DNA of 64,000 bases from Sycobia sp. Sy_11 (taxonomy: Eukaryota; Arthropoda; Insecta; Hymenoptera; Epichrysomallidae). This document shows positions 1 to 11,456 of the stretch, one piece after another; the stretch's first letter is position 1, and every line of letters starts with the position of its first letter. A model generated the notes under the pieces. The model saw nothing but the letters and a program-made list of their open reading frames with translations, was not told the origin of the DNA and did not search any database. The stretch covers positions 190,001-254,000 of the forward strand of contig JACCIC010000274.1 of assembly GCA_018907035.1 (NCBI GenBank), given 5' to 3'. The position numbers and the translations under genes are program-made.

Positions 1-1437
1 TTTGAAGCTAAAACGCAAGAACGTGACATTTTATTTGGAATGTAAATTTTAACCCCGTTTATGCGAAATCCGATACTGCCGACATAATTATTGGTCAAAT
101 TCAATATATGCACAAATGCTCGGTACTCCGCTCCCGCAGACGGATAAAATTATATCTGTATAAAACATACATATCTGCGCGAGAGAAATGAGATTAACGT
201 ACATGCACACACACTCTAATTCGAACTCGATAAATTTTGAACGAGCCGCGGGGAGAAGATGGCTCGCGCCTTCGGTCTGCGCACGGCCTCGATCCCTCGC
301 CCGCGAATGTTCCGATGGGAGCTTCGACCGGCAACTTCGCTGCGGTTCTCAAGCACTGTTCAAAGTTCGCGCGGACGAAAAATTGTTTAATAAATGAGCC
401 TCGCATTGGTTTTCGAGAAATCAATAATCTCGTTATTGATCTCATTATTCTGAAACTCGTTAAAAAGAAGGAAAAAATTGGAAAGGACGATTGAAAATTT
501 TTGGCTACCTTCAAGTAAATGTTAAACCAGCGATCCGGACAAAGGTTAAACAGTCGGAAGCTAATGCATAATTTGAGCGTTATTCTCCGAACGAAATCAT
601 ACAGTCGCATCGTACTTTTATTTATTTATCGTGGCCATAGATGCTTGATATTAGCACAGCGATCAATCGTTCGATGTGAAAGTGGATCGAAGTCGAATTA
701 TAAAGAGTATGCTCCACGAAGCAGCGAACAATTACTAATTCATTAATCAAGTCCCCTTATTTACTTTCCTATTTAATACACGTACCTGCAAACTTAATGG
801 AAATGAGATTTACGCAAATTGTAATCGTATATCTCGAATGAATAGCAAAGGGCAATATTTTTCAAATTTTAATGTAATAATAATTTTAGATACATACATT
901 ATGACATAAACGAGAAATTAGGTTTATTATTGATTCTTGATACGATGTAAAGTAACGATTGTCTCGCTTAAATTGTGGCTTTAGTGAAATTATGATGATT
1001 TTTCGCCCATGAATGTTGCATTTTCTCTGAAATTTTTTTATGAAACAATCGATCGATTATATATTTATTATTATACGTATATAAATTTTAATTCGAATAA
1101 CGATCGATTCAAAATGATAATTAACGAGATATTGAAATTTTACACAATGAACGACTGTCAATTTTTTTTTAAATCTTCACTTTCCGCCCTCTTTATGGAT
1201 ATACCAAGTAAATTCTTCTTTACCTTGAATTCTCTGCGTATCCGTGTGAACCAAGAGCATTTATTATATCGAATGATTATTATAAATTTGTGCTAGACAT
1301 TATTATATAAATGTATTTGAAACGTCCAGGAATATTACAAGAATATAAATTACCGAAAGACCAAGAGACCTAAACGTTTGCCGGTAAATATGTGTATGCA
1401 AAAATTGCACAATGCTGCAACTACACTGACTACTGAC
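1..1437. other. AT-rich stretch without recognised gene
   Basis: The short open frames here overlap on both strands, and I could not tie any of them to convincing splice sites or to a protein family. A minus-strand intron must begin at 1437, immediately downstream of the exon at 1438-1635, so at least the right part of this stretch is probably intronic. Confidence 0.5.
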
Positions 1438-1635
1438 CTTTTTAGAAGCGACGTGTTTAACTTCGCTGAGGAGTTTCACTGCTGGCGATAGGTAAGACTT
1501 GACGAAATTCTCCAGGTTCCCGTGATAAGCGCAGACCAGAATGTCGCGAGCCTGCCTCGTTAAAGTGTCCAGCACATTTTCGCCGTAAATCGGCTCGAGG
1601 TAGCTTCGAATCAATGAGGCAGCGTCGCCTCTCAC
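1438..1635 (-). CDS. Internal coding exon, unrecognised protein (partial gene)
   Basis: This is a 198-base minus-strand segment of exactly 66 codons with no stop. It has an acceptor ending CTGCAG just upstream and a strong donor (AAAAAG followed by GTCAGT) at the 1437/1438 boundary, so it enters and leaves in phase 0. The predicted peptide begins VRGDAASLIRSYLEPIYGEN and ends KHVASKK. It looks helical and amphipathic, with one cysteine in the stretch RDILVCAYHGN and no transmembrane segment. GC content is clearly above the AT-rich surroundings, which supports coding. A second frame is also open here (1457-1648), but it has basic, low-complexity composition and ignores the donor. The rest of the gene should lie beyond the left edge and at higher coordinates. 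I do not recognise the family, so no function is given. Confidence 0.6.
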
Positions 1636-2205
1636 CTGCAGAATTCAAAATATCACATTAGGAGGCGTAGCCATGGAAAGATCGAGGGAGAGATAAATTG
1701 CGTTATATCTGGCATTATGTATTTGCTATAAATATTACTTTAATTCATAATGACATTATTAAAAGAGAATATAGTGAAACTAAAGGTTATAGCTATTGTA
1801 TAATCTGACATTATGCAGCTGTTAAGGATCTTCAATAATTCAGTAACTAATATTGGACAATATGATTGAAAATCGTTTCGAATATCAATTTTCAGTTTTA
1901 TATTGGACGATTGGAAACAATGCCTCTTTTACGAAGAATGCACAAAAAATAATTATATATGTATATAGATAATTGTAAATCATACACTATATATAATGTT
2001 TGTGTACCTAAAAAGCTGGAAAATGAAACTAAATAATTTAGATACAACTTCAATGCCAATTTTTTCATTGGCTAATATATTTATTTGCGAACTAACAACA
2101 ATTCGTACAAAAAACCTTTTCTTCTTCCATATGTGGCCATTTTTAATTACAAAAATGAACTACTAATGATTTTTTTGCAATAGTTTCGTGTAAAACTGGA
2201 CTTAC

Positions 2206-2346
2206 CAATGCCTTGCGATGTAGATACTTTTCTTCGAATTTTTCAGTGTCGATTTCATCATTTCTATCCGAGAAGCCATAACTTTCCACGGACTTCGATG
2301 AAATATGTTTTTATAATCGTGGACTATATCACAATTATTCAGATTT
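2206..2346 (-). CDS. Candidate coding exon, unrecognised
   Basis: This is a 141-base minus-strand candidate. The acceptor follows an excellent pyrimidine tract (TTTTCCTCTCTCCCC then ATTACTTATACTAG), and the donor is CATTG followed by GTAAGTCC. One frame only is open, entering and leaving in phase 2; its 46 full codons include RSPWKVMASRIEMMKSTLK. The splice sites are the strongest evidence. The exit phase does not fit the phase-0 entry of the exon at 1438-1635: direct joining would give a stop codon just after the junction. It may therefore be the penultimate exon of another short gene, an alternative exon, or chance. No family is recognised. Confidence 0.35.
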
Positions 2347-3143
2347 CTAGTATAAGTAATGGGGAGAGAGGAAAATTAGTATTAGGGATAATAGTCCATT
2401 AGATTCTTTATTTCTTACAATTATAAAGCCTTTAATGAGAGAAAAAAATTTATACATAACATAAAAGCATTATTTTAAATTTATCACTATCGCTTCTGTT
2501 AATTATACTCTTCGTCGCCCTCGTTCTCTTCTTTTTCTATCTAGCAATCTTTCAGAAATTAATTAATTGGTCAGATTCGCGCAAAAATGGCGACTAAGAG
2601 GTTAAAAAATAAATGCGTACAATGTATGTCCTTTGTATAAATAGAGCTATGTTTTGTCAATCTGTTCTCAATAATCTTTTAAAAAATTATATTTTTTGAT
2701 TTTCAGATTAAAATTAAAGATTCTGAATTGTGTATTAAGAGATAAAGTATTCTTAAATTAGACTGCAGATCCTGTTAATTTTGCCAAATTCATGTCAGAA
2801 TTAATGCGGTGATGATTTTTTTTTTTTAAAAGCGATTCATCTCAATTATAGTTAGTTTGATTAGTATAGCATCCAGCTAAAGGTAGTTGAGTTTCAAGAC
2901 TTAATATGTAGAATATTTATTCATATTGATTTTAGCGTACTTATGCTTCTAATGCAATGGACGTATTGATTTATTGAATAACCCAAGAAGAAATACATGC
3001 AAAATGAGTATCGATCAAAAATTCATCGAGCAATAATAAAAAATATCAATTACCGTTGAAGGTTTGTGTTATTACGTTCTCGGATAATTGGAGGAACTTT
3101 AATCGATAATTTATAATATTTTATGTGTCTTCGCTCGACTTAC

Positions 3144-3204
3144 CGTGTTAAACATTTCCTTTACACTTTTAAGGTAAATGAACGTCTTAATACCCTTCGC
3201 CGAT
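3144..3204 (-). CDS. Weak candidate exon, possibly upstream of the 1438-1635 exon
   Basis: This 61-base minus-strand segment ends at a strong donor (AACACG followed by GTAAGTCG). Its only open frame encodes about 20 residues (SAKGIKTFIYLKSVKEMFNT) and leaves in phase 0, which would join in frame to the exon at 1438-1635. The acceptor (AAATAG) has a poor pyrimidine tract. The link between the two exons is inference from phase and helical character alone; without transcript data this call is tentative. Confidence 0.25.
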
Positions 3205-4669
3205 CTATTTAGCATAATAATATTGTATATATTAAAATCTTCAAAAATAAATTGGGTACATTCCCGTATATGCCCCAAGGGGCTGAAAATGTCTGTAGAT
3301 ATGGAATAAACTTACAACTAAACTTGGATGAGAATGAAATATTTCATATTGAAAATATTGTAATCAAAATTTAAAAAAATACAACATTTTTTCAAAAATC
3401 TACTATAAAAAAAGAAAACAAAATCAAAAATTCGGACTGAAAAGTAAAAAATTAAAGTAAAAACTAAAAAATAAAATTAAAAAAACTGATCCTAAATTTA
3501 GAGTATCAAAAATATTCAAGAAATTTTTGGCCGAAAAGGAAAGCGTGGGTAACAATAAGGATCGCACTTACCTTTTCAATAAAAAATTTAATAAGTACTT
3601 TTGATACTTTAGAATTTAAGTTCAATTTTTATTATTTTATTTTTTACGTTCTCCTTAAATTTTTTAAAACATTTCATTGCAATTCAATTAAATAGCTTAA
3701 ATAATTTTTATAAGTCTTAGTTGAATTTTTCATCAATCTAGAATAAAATAAACGATTTGATATTAGTATGTTTAGATGTATTTTTAATTATAAAATGACA
3801 AAATCGATATATCAATATTACAATGAATTTACTTATCATTATGGTCTATTTTACATATTAGCTATACTAATTGTATTACTATAAAAATTATGTTATAATT
3901 ATGATATAATAATTATTATCTAACTTATAATATTTATCTATAACTAGATCATCCTATCTATTCAATTGTCTATTATTGTAACAGTAGCATTAATTATAAA
4001 ATTATCCAGTAAATTTTCCCTTTTTCGATTTACAATAAACAATTATTTTTTCAAATTTATAATCATAAAAAGTTAAATAATTTATTGAATACAACATTCA
4101 CTAAGATTATCGATTCTTGCATATAGCAGAATTTTTTTCCCTATATATAATTTTACAAAGAAATAGTATACGAATATGAACATTTCTGGGTGAGCTTACG
4201 ATAATAACGATATTCGTGCATATAGCTATGGGTGTGCCTTTACATCTAGGAAGCTAATGCTGATACTATTCAGAGCCCTCCAAGATTAAATGAATCTTCT
4301 TTACACTTTTTTTTAATTGTCATCTGGCTACTTATATAGTTTTTTATTTATTATTAATATGCTCCACGTATCTATCATTTGTTTGATGATTTGGGCAAAT
4401 TTTCTTTGTCAAACTGATGATTTCTTTAGCTTTTGGTACACTCTAATCATTACATTAAAAAATCGAAATTTCAGCACACTTATACATTAATTAAATAATA
4501 TATTTATAATATAATAATATATTTTACTACTTCGAGTCACAGAAAAATTTTTATTTATTATTTTTATTAATCTATTTGGATAGATCTGAATATATGAATT
4601 CGCTCAGTCTAAGACCTTAATTAGAATTATTCATGTGATTTGCAATTTTTTACTTAAGTCTTTAAGACA

Positions 4670-4670
<1 letters not shown>
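3205..4670. other. AT-rich spacer
   Basis: This is very AT-rich DNA with many A and T runs. I see no exon with paired splice sites strong enough to report, and no recognisable transposon coding remains. Confidence 0.5.

Positions 4671-4714
<44 letters not shown>
4671..4714. repeat. (ATT)n microsatellite
   Basis: About 14 uninterrupted TTA/ATT units lie just beyond the stop codon of array gene A, probably inside its 3' untranslated region. Confidence 0.95.
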
Positions 4715-4727
4715 TATACTTCTATTT

Positions 4728-5749
4728 CTATTTATCAATAACCTGCGGATCATCATGATCATGATGGTCATGATGGTGATGGTGGTGTTGGTGGTGATGA
4801 TGGTTATGGTGGTCATGGTGGATATGCTGGTCGTGATGGTCATGATGGCCATGATGATCCACTAGGTTAGGTTGCTCTTTTACATAATTCGTAGAAGAAA
4901 CTTTATACTGTACAATAATGCGATTTCCAGACAATATACTGTGGAAATTGACTATACCAAACTGATGCTTAGACAGTTGTGCAGATATTAACAATTGCAC
5001 ATCGAATAAGCCGGCGTCATCGAATGTCACTTTAGGACCCTACAAATATAATACACAAATAAGTATCAGCAAACGCATCTAAGTTTTATTTTATTAAAAA
5101 TTGTAATATAATAACCGTTAGTAGGCAAGGAGAGCCTTTCACTTTTAATTTCATCAAGAATCGGGGAAGAAAATCTTTACTGTTACAAATCTTCTCAACG
5201 TTCTTCTTTAATAATTTACGCTCTCCAGTGACAAGATTTTGGAAGATGTTCGTTAGTAACTAAAATTGTAATCATAATTATTATTATGAATCAAAAATAC
5301 GCTAATTCCAGATAGACTTACTTGTATATCTTCCGGCAAATTTTTTTTCACGTGCCATGTTACGGATAATTTGGCATTTGTTGTGTTTGGATTAAGAAGA
5401 GCGACTTCAAATGTTTCCAGATACGTTGAATCTACAACTACTGCTTCTACACTCTGAACTAATACCTAAAAAATTGCAGAAAAAAATTCTAGTTCGAAGC
5501 TGTGTAAAATAAATATTTGATATATTAAGCGTATACAATTGCTGTATCGAGTATTTATCTGGATTTTGAGAGTTGCTCTCAATCGTATTTTTCAATTCAT
5601 TTCGAACAATTATAGTTTATCAATACTCTGTAAGTAGTAATTGACAATTTAAAGAATTTGACAATTTATTCTCAACTTACATAAGCGTCAGATTTTTCGT
5701 TTAGAAAAATAATACTGAAGAGGGAAAGTCTTAGAGCTCTGATCAACAT
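4728..5749 (-). CDS. Array gene A: small secreted protein with His-rich tail
   Basis: There are four coding exons on the minus strand: 5681-5749, 5322-5465, 5116-5259 and 4728-5039. All introns are phase 0 with GTAAGT-type donors, except the last (GTTATT). The protein is about 222 residues. Residues 1-23 form a hydrophobic signal peptide (MLIRALRLSLFSIIF...). Exon 2 carries SVEAVV and PEDIQ, matching SVETV and PEDTI of gene B. Two cysteines lie in exon 3 (about residues 96 and 116). Exon 4 carries VQYKVSSTNYV, the family signature. Residues 180-215 are a tail of His-His triplets with 24 His of 36, absent from genes B and C and suggestive of metal binding (inference). The start chosen matches the paralogues; an in-frame ATG at 5767 would add MTIFFE. 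The body resembles GM2-activator/DUF1091 (CheA/CheB) proteins in size and cysteine pattern, but this is not proven. An extracellular role is inferred from the signal peptide. Confidence 0.85.
4752..4859 (-). repeat. Coding CAT/CAC-rich repeat (His-rich tail of gene A)
   Basis: A degenerate nine-base repeat reads on the minus strand as codon triplets of the form x-His-His (DHH, GHH, DHH, IHH, NHH and so on). It stays in frame for 36 codons and is followed by seven non-repeat residues and the stop. Both CAT and CAC codons are mixed, so the tract is not a fresh pure trinucleotide expansion. Confidence 0.9.
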
Positions 5750-6711
5750 TTCAAAAAATATCGTCATCCTCTGTAAAGAAAAATTTAAGCTGATTAAAAA
5801 TTCAGATATAATGACATAGAATCCTAATAAGTTAAAATTTATACCCGCACGGATTAAAATCATAAAGAAAATGTTAAAATACAGTAATGATAATAAGAGA
5901 TCATAAATGGCGAGATGTTAATATTATTACTCGACAAAAAAAAAACAAATTTTCTTTCATTGCTTTTTGATATTCTGTATTAATTATATTCTCTACGATA
6001 TAATTGAGAATGAATGAAATAATGCTAAAGCCAAGTTAGCCAATTAGCATACTTATAAAAATATTTTTGTCGATATTTTGTTTAATCATATGTAAAATAG
6101 CTTGACATACCGGAAGTAACACATGTAGCAAGTAAGAAATATTTTTTAATTATATATACAAAAGTATAAAAAATGTCACATTACCCTAAAAAAATTAATT
6201 TTTTATTAATTCCTTTTTGTTAAATAACTTCATATAATATAAAAATAAAATTAAATAAATTAAATTAAAATAAAGTATAAAATATAAATTTATTATAATA
6301 AATAAATTTTATGTAATTACAATCAATAATTTGTATATTAAAGATTTGTTTTTCAGTAATATATATCTAGAACATGCTTCCAAATTCAAGTTATAATTTA
6401 TTACTAAATTTGTAACATTTTAAATAAAAAGAAAATTTTAAGCAAAAATCGTAACGGAAATGAATCAATAAAAAAATAGGAACGATCATATTACGTTAAA
6501 TTTTATTCGTATAGCTTATATATGCACATATCACTTCGAATATAATTATGTAATGATGAGTTAGTAATTCTTCATCTATATTACAAATAATTAGTAATGA
6601 GATATTATGTAATAATAACATCTCAAGACTTTTTCTATTTGTGATACTATATTGTGTTTAATTTTGTTTTCCTAAGTAAGATAGCATTATATTAAATTGT
6701 ATATTTATTTC

Positions 6712-6713
<2 letters not shown>

Positions 6714-6771
<58 letters not shown>

Positions 6772-6775
6772 GTAT
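6714..6775. repeat. (TA)n then (TATG)n microsatellite
   Basis: About 23 TA units are followed by four TATG units. Confidence 0.97.
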
Positions 6776-7028
6776 TATTTAATTATTTAGTAGAACATAT
6801 AATAAATAATGATAATAACCATTTTTTTTACGAAATTGATCACTTGAATTGAACTCAGATTTTTCAAGAATCGTTGCAAGTAAATGAAATAAGATTAAAA
6901 ATGCATTTGTTAATTTTTAGAATAGTTTTATTTCCTTAAATTTTTAATAAATTATAAATAATAATTTAGTTTACAATTATTATTCACAAAACAATCAATA
7001 AGACTAAACAATTAATCTTTTAACTTAC

Positions 7029-7118
7029 AGAATCTGATGTTACTTCCAGAAATGTAATACTTATCAGCAATACACAAATTAAAGCTGTGATAAACTGATA
7101 TAGATATATTCTCTTCTT
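7029..7118 (-). pseudogene. Orphan signal-peptide exon relic of the array family
   Basis: On the minus strand this segment aligns with coding exon 1 of genes B and C, including the leader AAGAAGAGAA and a donor GTAAGTTA. It encodes FITALICVLLISITFLEVTS, matching the hydrophobic signal region of the family. The position of the start ATG reads CAG (7095-7097), and the acceptor TTTACAG of gene B reads TTTACGG (change at 7120). It therefore has neither a start nor an acceptor and is best read as a decayed duplicate of exon 1 left inside the first intron of gene A. Matching relics of exons 2 to 4 were not seen nearby. Confidence 0.6.
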
Positions 7119-8159
7119 CCGTAAAGAATTAAGTCTAAGTCAAAGATAATTTTAAATAGAGAATTAAGTATTCATTATATTTAAATTGATTCATGTATTT
7201 AAATATTTCTTTTGAAATATGGAGCCTTATTATCATAATTTTGTACTATAATAAAGATTAAACATGAAAGGACTTTGTCAATTTTTATATTAATTTTTTT
7301 TTTCAACCAAAAGCTGATTTTTGATAAAATTTTTGTAAAGATCCCTTGTATTTTTTAATTGTCTATAATATCATAATAAGATGTCAAGATCGTTTTCCTA
7401 TAATTAAATAGTAGCAACTGTCTCAATCATACAAAACAATTCATAGTACAAGAGAATAATCCTAAATCCTACACTATCAATAGCATACGACGACAATGGT
7501 ACAGGGTGTCCAATTTCAAATTTATAACTATCTACCGAAAAAATTTTTTTTAAAAACATCACAAATATTAATTATAATTGCTTAATAAATCAAAATGTAT
7601 ATTTGTAAAAATAAAGAATTACGAACCAATCTAGTTCTAGTTACGCTATAAAATTTGCAACTATAATTGTCGATATCAATCAGCAAATTCATAAATGGTT
7701 CGTACTAAATAATAAGGCTCACTGAATATCCAAAAATATCTACGAATGAGAGAAGCAATTATTTTCTCTCCTTTCTATTTTGTTAAATTTAGTTTGTTTA
7801 ATATTTATTATCTGTCATCATTAGGTGCCGGAGGGGAAGACGGGCAACTTCTAGGTGGGACGATAAAACTGATGAAATGCATTCTAACATATCAATTATA
7901 TTGTTACATTGTGTTCAGTTGCCAAATATTTGATAAATGATACCATTCAATGAAGACAAAGGTGGACTATAGTCTCGAGAAAAAAAATGTATGAATTTTT
8001 TAATTTATTCATTTTGGATATTTTTTTCTTGAATCAATAATAGAAAGGTCAAAGAAAAGAAGACGAATAAAATACTTTTCGAAAATTATTTTACACAAAC
8101 TCTAATCGCTCTTGTTCAATTATTATTTCGAAAATATTGAGTTCTTTTTATGAATGAGG

Positions 8160-8467
8160 TTTAAAAACGATAAATTACGCGTGGAAACAATGCCAGATCC
8201 AGATTCCTCATCTGCGAAGATGTGTAAAAGGCAACGATAAATACAAGTGTTTGAAAAACTTGCATATCAATATGAATGGAATATATTTTATCGAATCTCT
8301 TCATTTTCCTCGTCTGTGAAATGTATCAGACTGTAAAGGCTGATAATCTCGTGTCGTTTTGTAAAATATATATGAATTTTAATTTACAACATGCTCTTGA
8401 CTCTCTTTTACAAAATTTTTCATTTAACTTGTAGATTAATGTGAATTGCAATCCATCGAAAGATAGC

Positions 8468-8529
<62 letters not shown>

Positions 8530-8560
8530 CTGGTCGAATTAATCTTCATACGCTGATATT
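8160..8560 (-). promoter_or_regulatory. Diverged copy of the array promoter and 5' exon block (gene A)
   Basis: Segments of this stretch match the upstream blocks of genes B and C in order: a GCCAGATCCAGATT-like stretch near 8190-8205, ACAAGTGTTTGAAAAACTTGC near 8243-8263, CAGACTGTAAAGGCTGATAAT near 8328-8347, and CTGGTCGAATTAATCTT near 8530. The donor position that is GTAAGTTT in B and C reads GCAAGTTT here (8258-8263), a GC-type donor. The clear TATAAAACAG of B and C is degraded, and a (TA)n array is inserted at 8471-8525. Confidence 0.45.
8471..8525. repeat. (TA)n microsatellite
   Basis: About 27 uninterrupted TA units lie inside the diverged upstream block of gene A. Confidence 0.97.
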
Positions 8561-9289
8561 TACATTAGGTGCTCAAATTCTTTCCGAAGAAGGTTACTTC
8601 AATTTTATTTAAAAGTATCTGAAAACGATGTAGTAGAATATAGTAGATTTTTATTTATAGCTTTATTCATTTAATTTTATCTTCATTAATCGTTTAATCA
8701 TTCCTAAATTTATTATTTTATTATATTTTTATTATTTTACTCCCAGATAGTATTATTTTATAAATATTTATTTTCCTACATATGATGCTATATTACGATG
8801 TTAGTTATGATTGTAAAAATTGAGTTAATGAGCCAAAAGACTATTTCAGGATGAATTGAAAGTTGTTACCTAAAAGGGAAAAAAAGTAATATTTTTTGCA
8901 CCATTGCACTGAAAACGACAGGTCCCTATAAACTTAACCCGAGCGAAGGGGATTTCGAAATGAAAATACAGGAGTTTCGACTAAACGTAAACACCTTACT
9001 TCATAGTAAGCGGGATGGCGAAGTGGATGTTTTATAAGAGATAGAATACCGATTGACTAATCGGAGTACTCAATAACATTTATTATTGTAATAATTATTT
9101 TGATCAATAATTAGCTTTTAAAGATCTTGTATCTTTCTATTTATTTAAAAGCTTATTTCTGTTGTATAAATTTAAATAATAGAAATCTAACAGACATCAA
9201 GGGTGGTATATATTAGACTTTCGATTACTTATTATTTATTTATTATTATTAATACGTACTGCACGTGGTTCTAATATAGGTTATATCGA

Positions 9290-9600
9290 TAATATCTGGT
9301 ATATTCGTGCTGTTTAGAGGAGAAATGGAGAGCAGCGTCGCAATCGTGCCTGAGCCTTCGTATGTTCTAGATTTAAACTTGTGCGATTTTTTTTTGTAAT
9401 TTTGGAAATTGAAAATTACACCGAAGCGCTGAAAGTCTTCCGCGACTGAGTAAGCAGACATTGAAGGTTATACCAAAAGCTGCTTATGAGAAATGCTTTA
9501 AGGACTGGGAAATGGACTGGAACGTGTTTATAATATTTTATGGGGATTACTGGGAAGTGGGAAGAATGAATATTAATGAATATATAAATTTTTTTAACAT
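9290..9600 (+). pseudogene. Mariner-type transposase C-terminal relic
   Basis: Reading plus-strand frames in order gives PSYVLDLNLCDFFL, which matches the mariner block SPDLAPCDFFLF containing the last catalytic Asp. An in-frame stop, a W-K-L-K stretch and a frame change follow, then VIPKAAYEKCFKDWEMDWN and GDYWEVGRMNINEY. The last part matches the usual end of such transposases (I-P-K-x-A-Y-x-K-C-F-x-D-W, G-D-Y-F-E-G-D, N-I-D-E). The stops and the frame change show it is dead. The N-terminal DNA-binding part and both terminal repeats were not found, so only a 3' fragment survives. It lies between array genes A and B. Confidence 0.7.
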
Positions 9601-10617
9601 ATCAAAATTGACTTTATTCAGTGAATACATCTTGCAGCCACCTTTGTTCCTTATACATAAACTTTACAGATCACGAATATTTAAAACAAATAGAGAGAAT
9701 TCAGATAGGCCCGTAATTTTATTACAAAACGAAATAGAAAAATTATTGGAGAGAAAAAAATTCAGCTTAAGCTTCCACATAGATATTTTAGGTCAACGAT
9801 ATTAGATGAGATTTATGGTGATACTGTTCAGTCGCTTATAAGTTGCACAATCGATATATCTACCAATTAGTGAAACTTAAGCTGGATAAAAAGTGCCATT
9901 AACTTTTCACAACTAAACAGTCAATTAATACAGTATAATACATAAAAGTCTAAAAAATTAAGGCACTAAGCTTCAAAATACTGTGAAATTATAATGCTTG
10001 ACAGGTCGATAAATTGGCTTCAGAGCATCATAGCAGAATCTGTTCTATTTGCAAAATAGTCAAAATCGTATTTATCAATACTGTTTCATTTTTATCGATT
10101 CCATTATCCTATTAGGAAATGTAGTATTCTGAACCCTGTCTCATCTTTTATTTTTCTGACATCTTTTTTCGTCTAAATGTTAGTCTCGATAAATTATTAA
10201 AGTATTACCGTTACTAATAAAATTGGCACCGCTTTATTTCCTAAAATTCTCTTGAAGTTATAGATTTTTATAAATAAACGTATTGTCATCTTCAAAACAC
10301 AATCATAATATACACATGGAATAGAAAAACATTGTAGGGTCTAAGAATATTGACGCTTATTTGACACAAGTTGAAGACCAGAAATTAACTTATACAGAAG
10401 TCAAGATTCAAATCAAATGTACAATCATAAGATATTATAATTGTTGTGACAAACATTTGCGCTAGTAGTAAATATATAGAACATCCTGTAGAATTTAGCG
10501 TATAGCTTATTAAAAATCTGAAAAAAGTAGCACTGTTAAAATTGAGACAAATGAAAATAATGTTAATATTAACAGTTTTTTTATGGTTCAAATTTACATA
10601 AATTACCATGATACAAG

Positions 10618-11436
10618 TTAATCAGAGTCCATTTTGCCTTCTACATGGTTAGTAGCAGTAATTTTATATTGTACAATAACTATTCCGTCAGACATGATTG
10701 AGTTAATATTTGTCAAAGTAAACTCATTGTCAGTTATGTCATGTGGTATTAATAAATCAATGTCAACAACGCCAGCGTTGCTAAGTGTTTTCGGAGAATC
10801 CTGTATTACAGGTAGGATAAGTAAACATGATAATTCCGCCCAATTATTATTTCATGAAATATAATATATAATATTTAATAATGACCTTCAATATACAATG
10901 CTCGCCATTTTCCGTTAAATCTTGGAAATATTTTGGTAAGTTCTCGAACTTTGGGTTAGCGCCGCAAATATTGGAAACGAATTTGTCGAATATATTCAAG
11001 TATCCAAAATCAGATGTATATGCTGTTGAAACAAACTAGCATTTTTCTAATTATGAAGACTGGATTAAACAAAATGATAATTAGTTCAATTTATGTTATC
11101 TTACGATTGTATCTTCCGGGAAATCCCTTGTCACATGTATATCTATATGTAATTGAGCGTCTGTAGTTCGTGCGTCTGAAAGGTATGTAGTGAATTCTGC
11201 TAGATATTTTGCTTTAGTAGTTACAGTTTCTACACTGTCAATTGTAATCTAATAAATAGAAAAAATAATATTTATGTTTTAGGTGAAATTTTAAGTACAA
11301 AGCTCATGTTTATCCTATATAACCAGCAATTTATAAAATTAAGGATAACAAAATTTAATTTTTAACTTACATAAGCAGTCGTTCCGCCTATCAAGAAAAT
11401 ACTTAGTAATCCAAGAACAAAAGTATTGATAAACAT
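10618..11436 (-). CDS. Array gene B: small secreted protein
   Basis: There are four coding exons on the minus strand: 11371-11436, 11105-11248, 10886-11035 and 10618-10800 (22, 48, 50 and 60 codons plus stop). All introns are phase 0, with donors GTAAGT, GTAAGA and GTCATT. The protein is 180 residues. Residues 1-22 form a clear signal peptide (MFINTFVLGLLSIFLIGGTT). Exon 2 contains SVETV, YLAEF, ARTTDA and the conserved LHIDIHVT. Exon 3 holds the only two cysteines (about residues 94 and 117), the second in LTENGEHCILK. Exon 4 has VQYKITATNHV and ends in acidic residues. It lacks the His-rich tail of gene A. Exon 2 is identical to that of gene C at 36 of 48 residues. The start ATG follows an acceptor (TTTACAG at 11457), so the 5' untranslated region is split by an intron. 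A GM2-activator/DUF1091-like fold is plausible but unproven; it is not an odorant-binding protein by cysteine pattern. Confidence 0.87.
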
Positions 11437-11456
11437 TTTAACAATATAACTTTCTT

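Larger units (their letters stand above)
5771..8263 (-). other. Long first intron of gene A (inferred)
   Basis: Coding exon 1 of gene A is preceded by an acceptor (CTTTACAG) at 5771-5772, like its paralogues, so a 5' non-coding exon is expected upstream. The block homologous to the 5' exons of genes B and C lies near 8264. The interval is AT-rich and contains a (TA)n array and an orphan signal-peptide-like exon at 7029-7118. No other coding remnant was seen. Confidence 0.45.

Noticed and set aside
1457..1648. Alternative 63-codon frame over the 1438-1635 exon
   Set aside because: It reads through the intron boundary and acceptor and has low-complexity basic composition; the phase-0 frame fits both splice sites.
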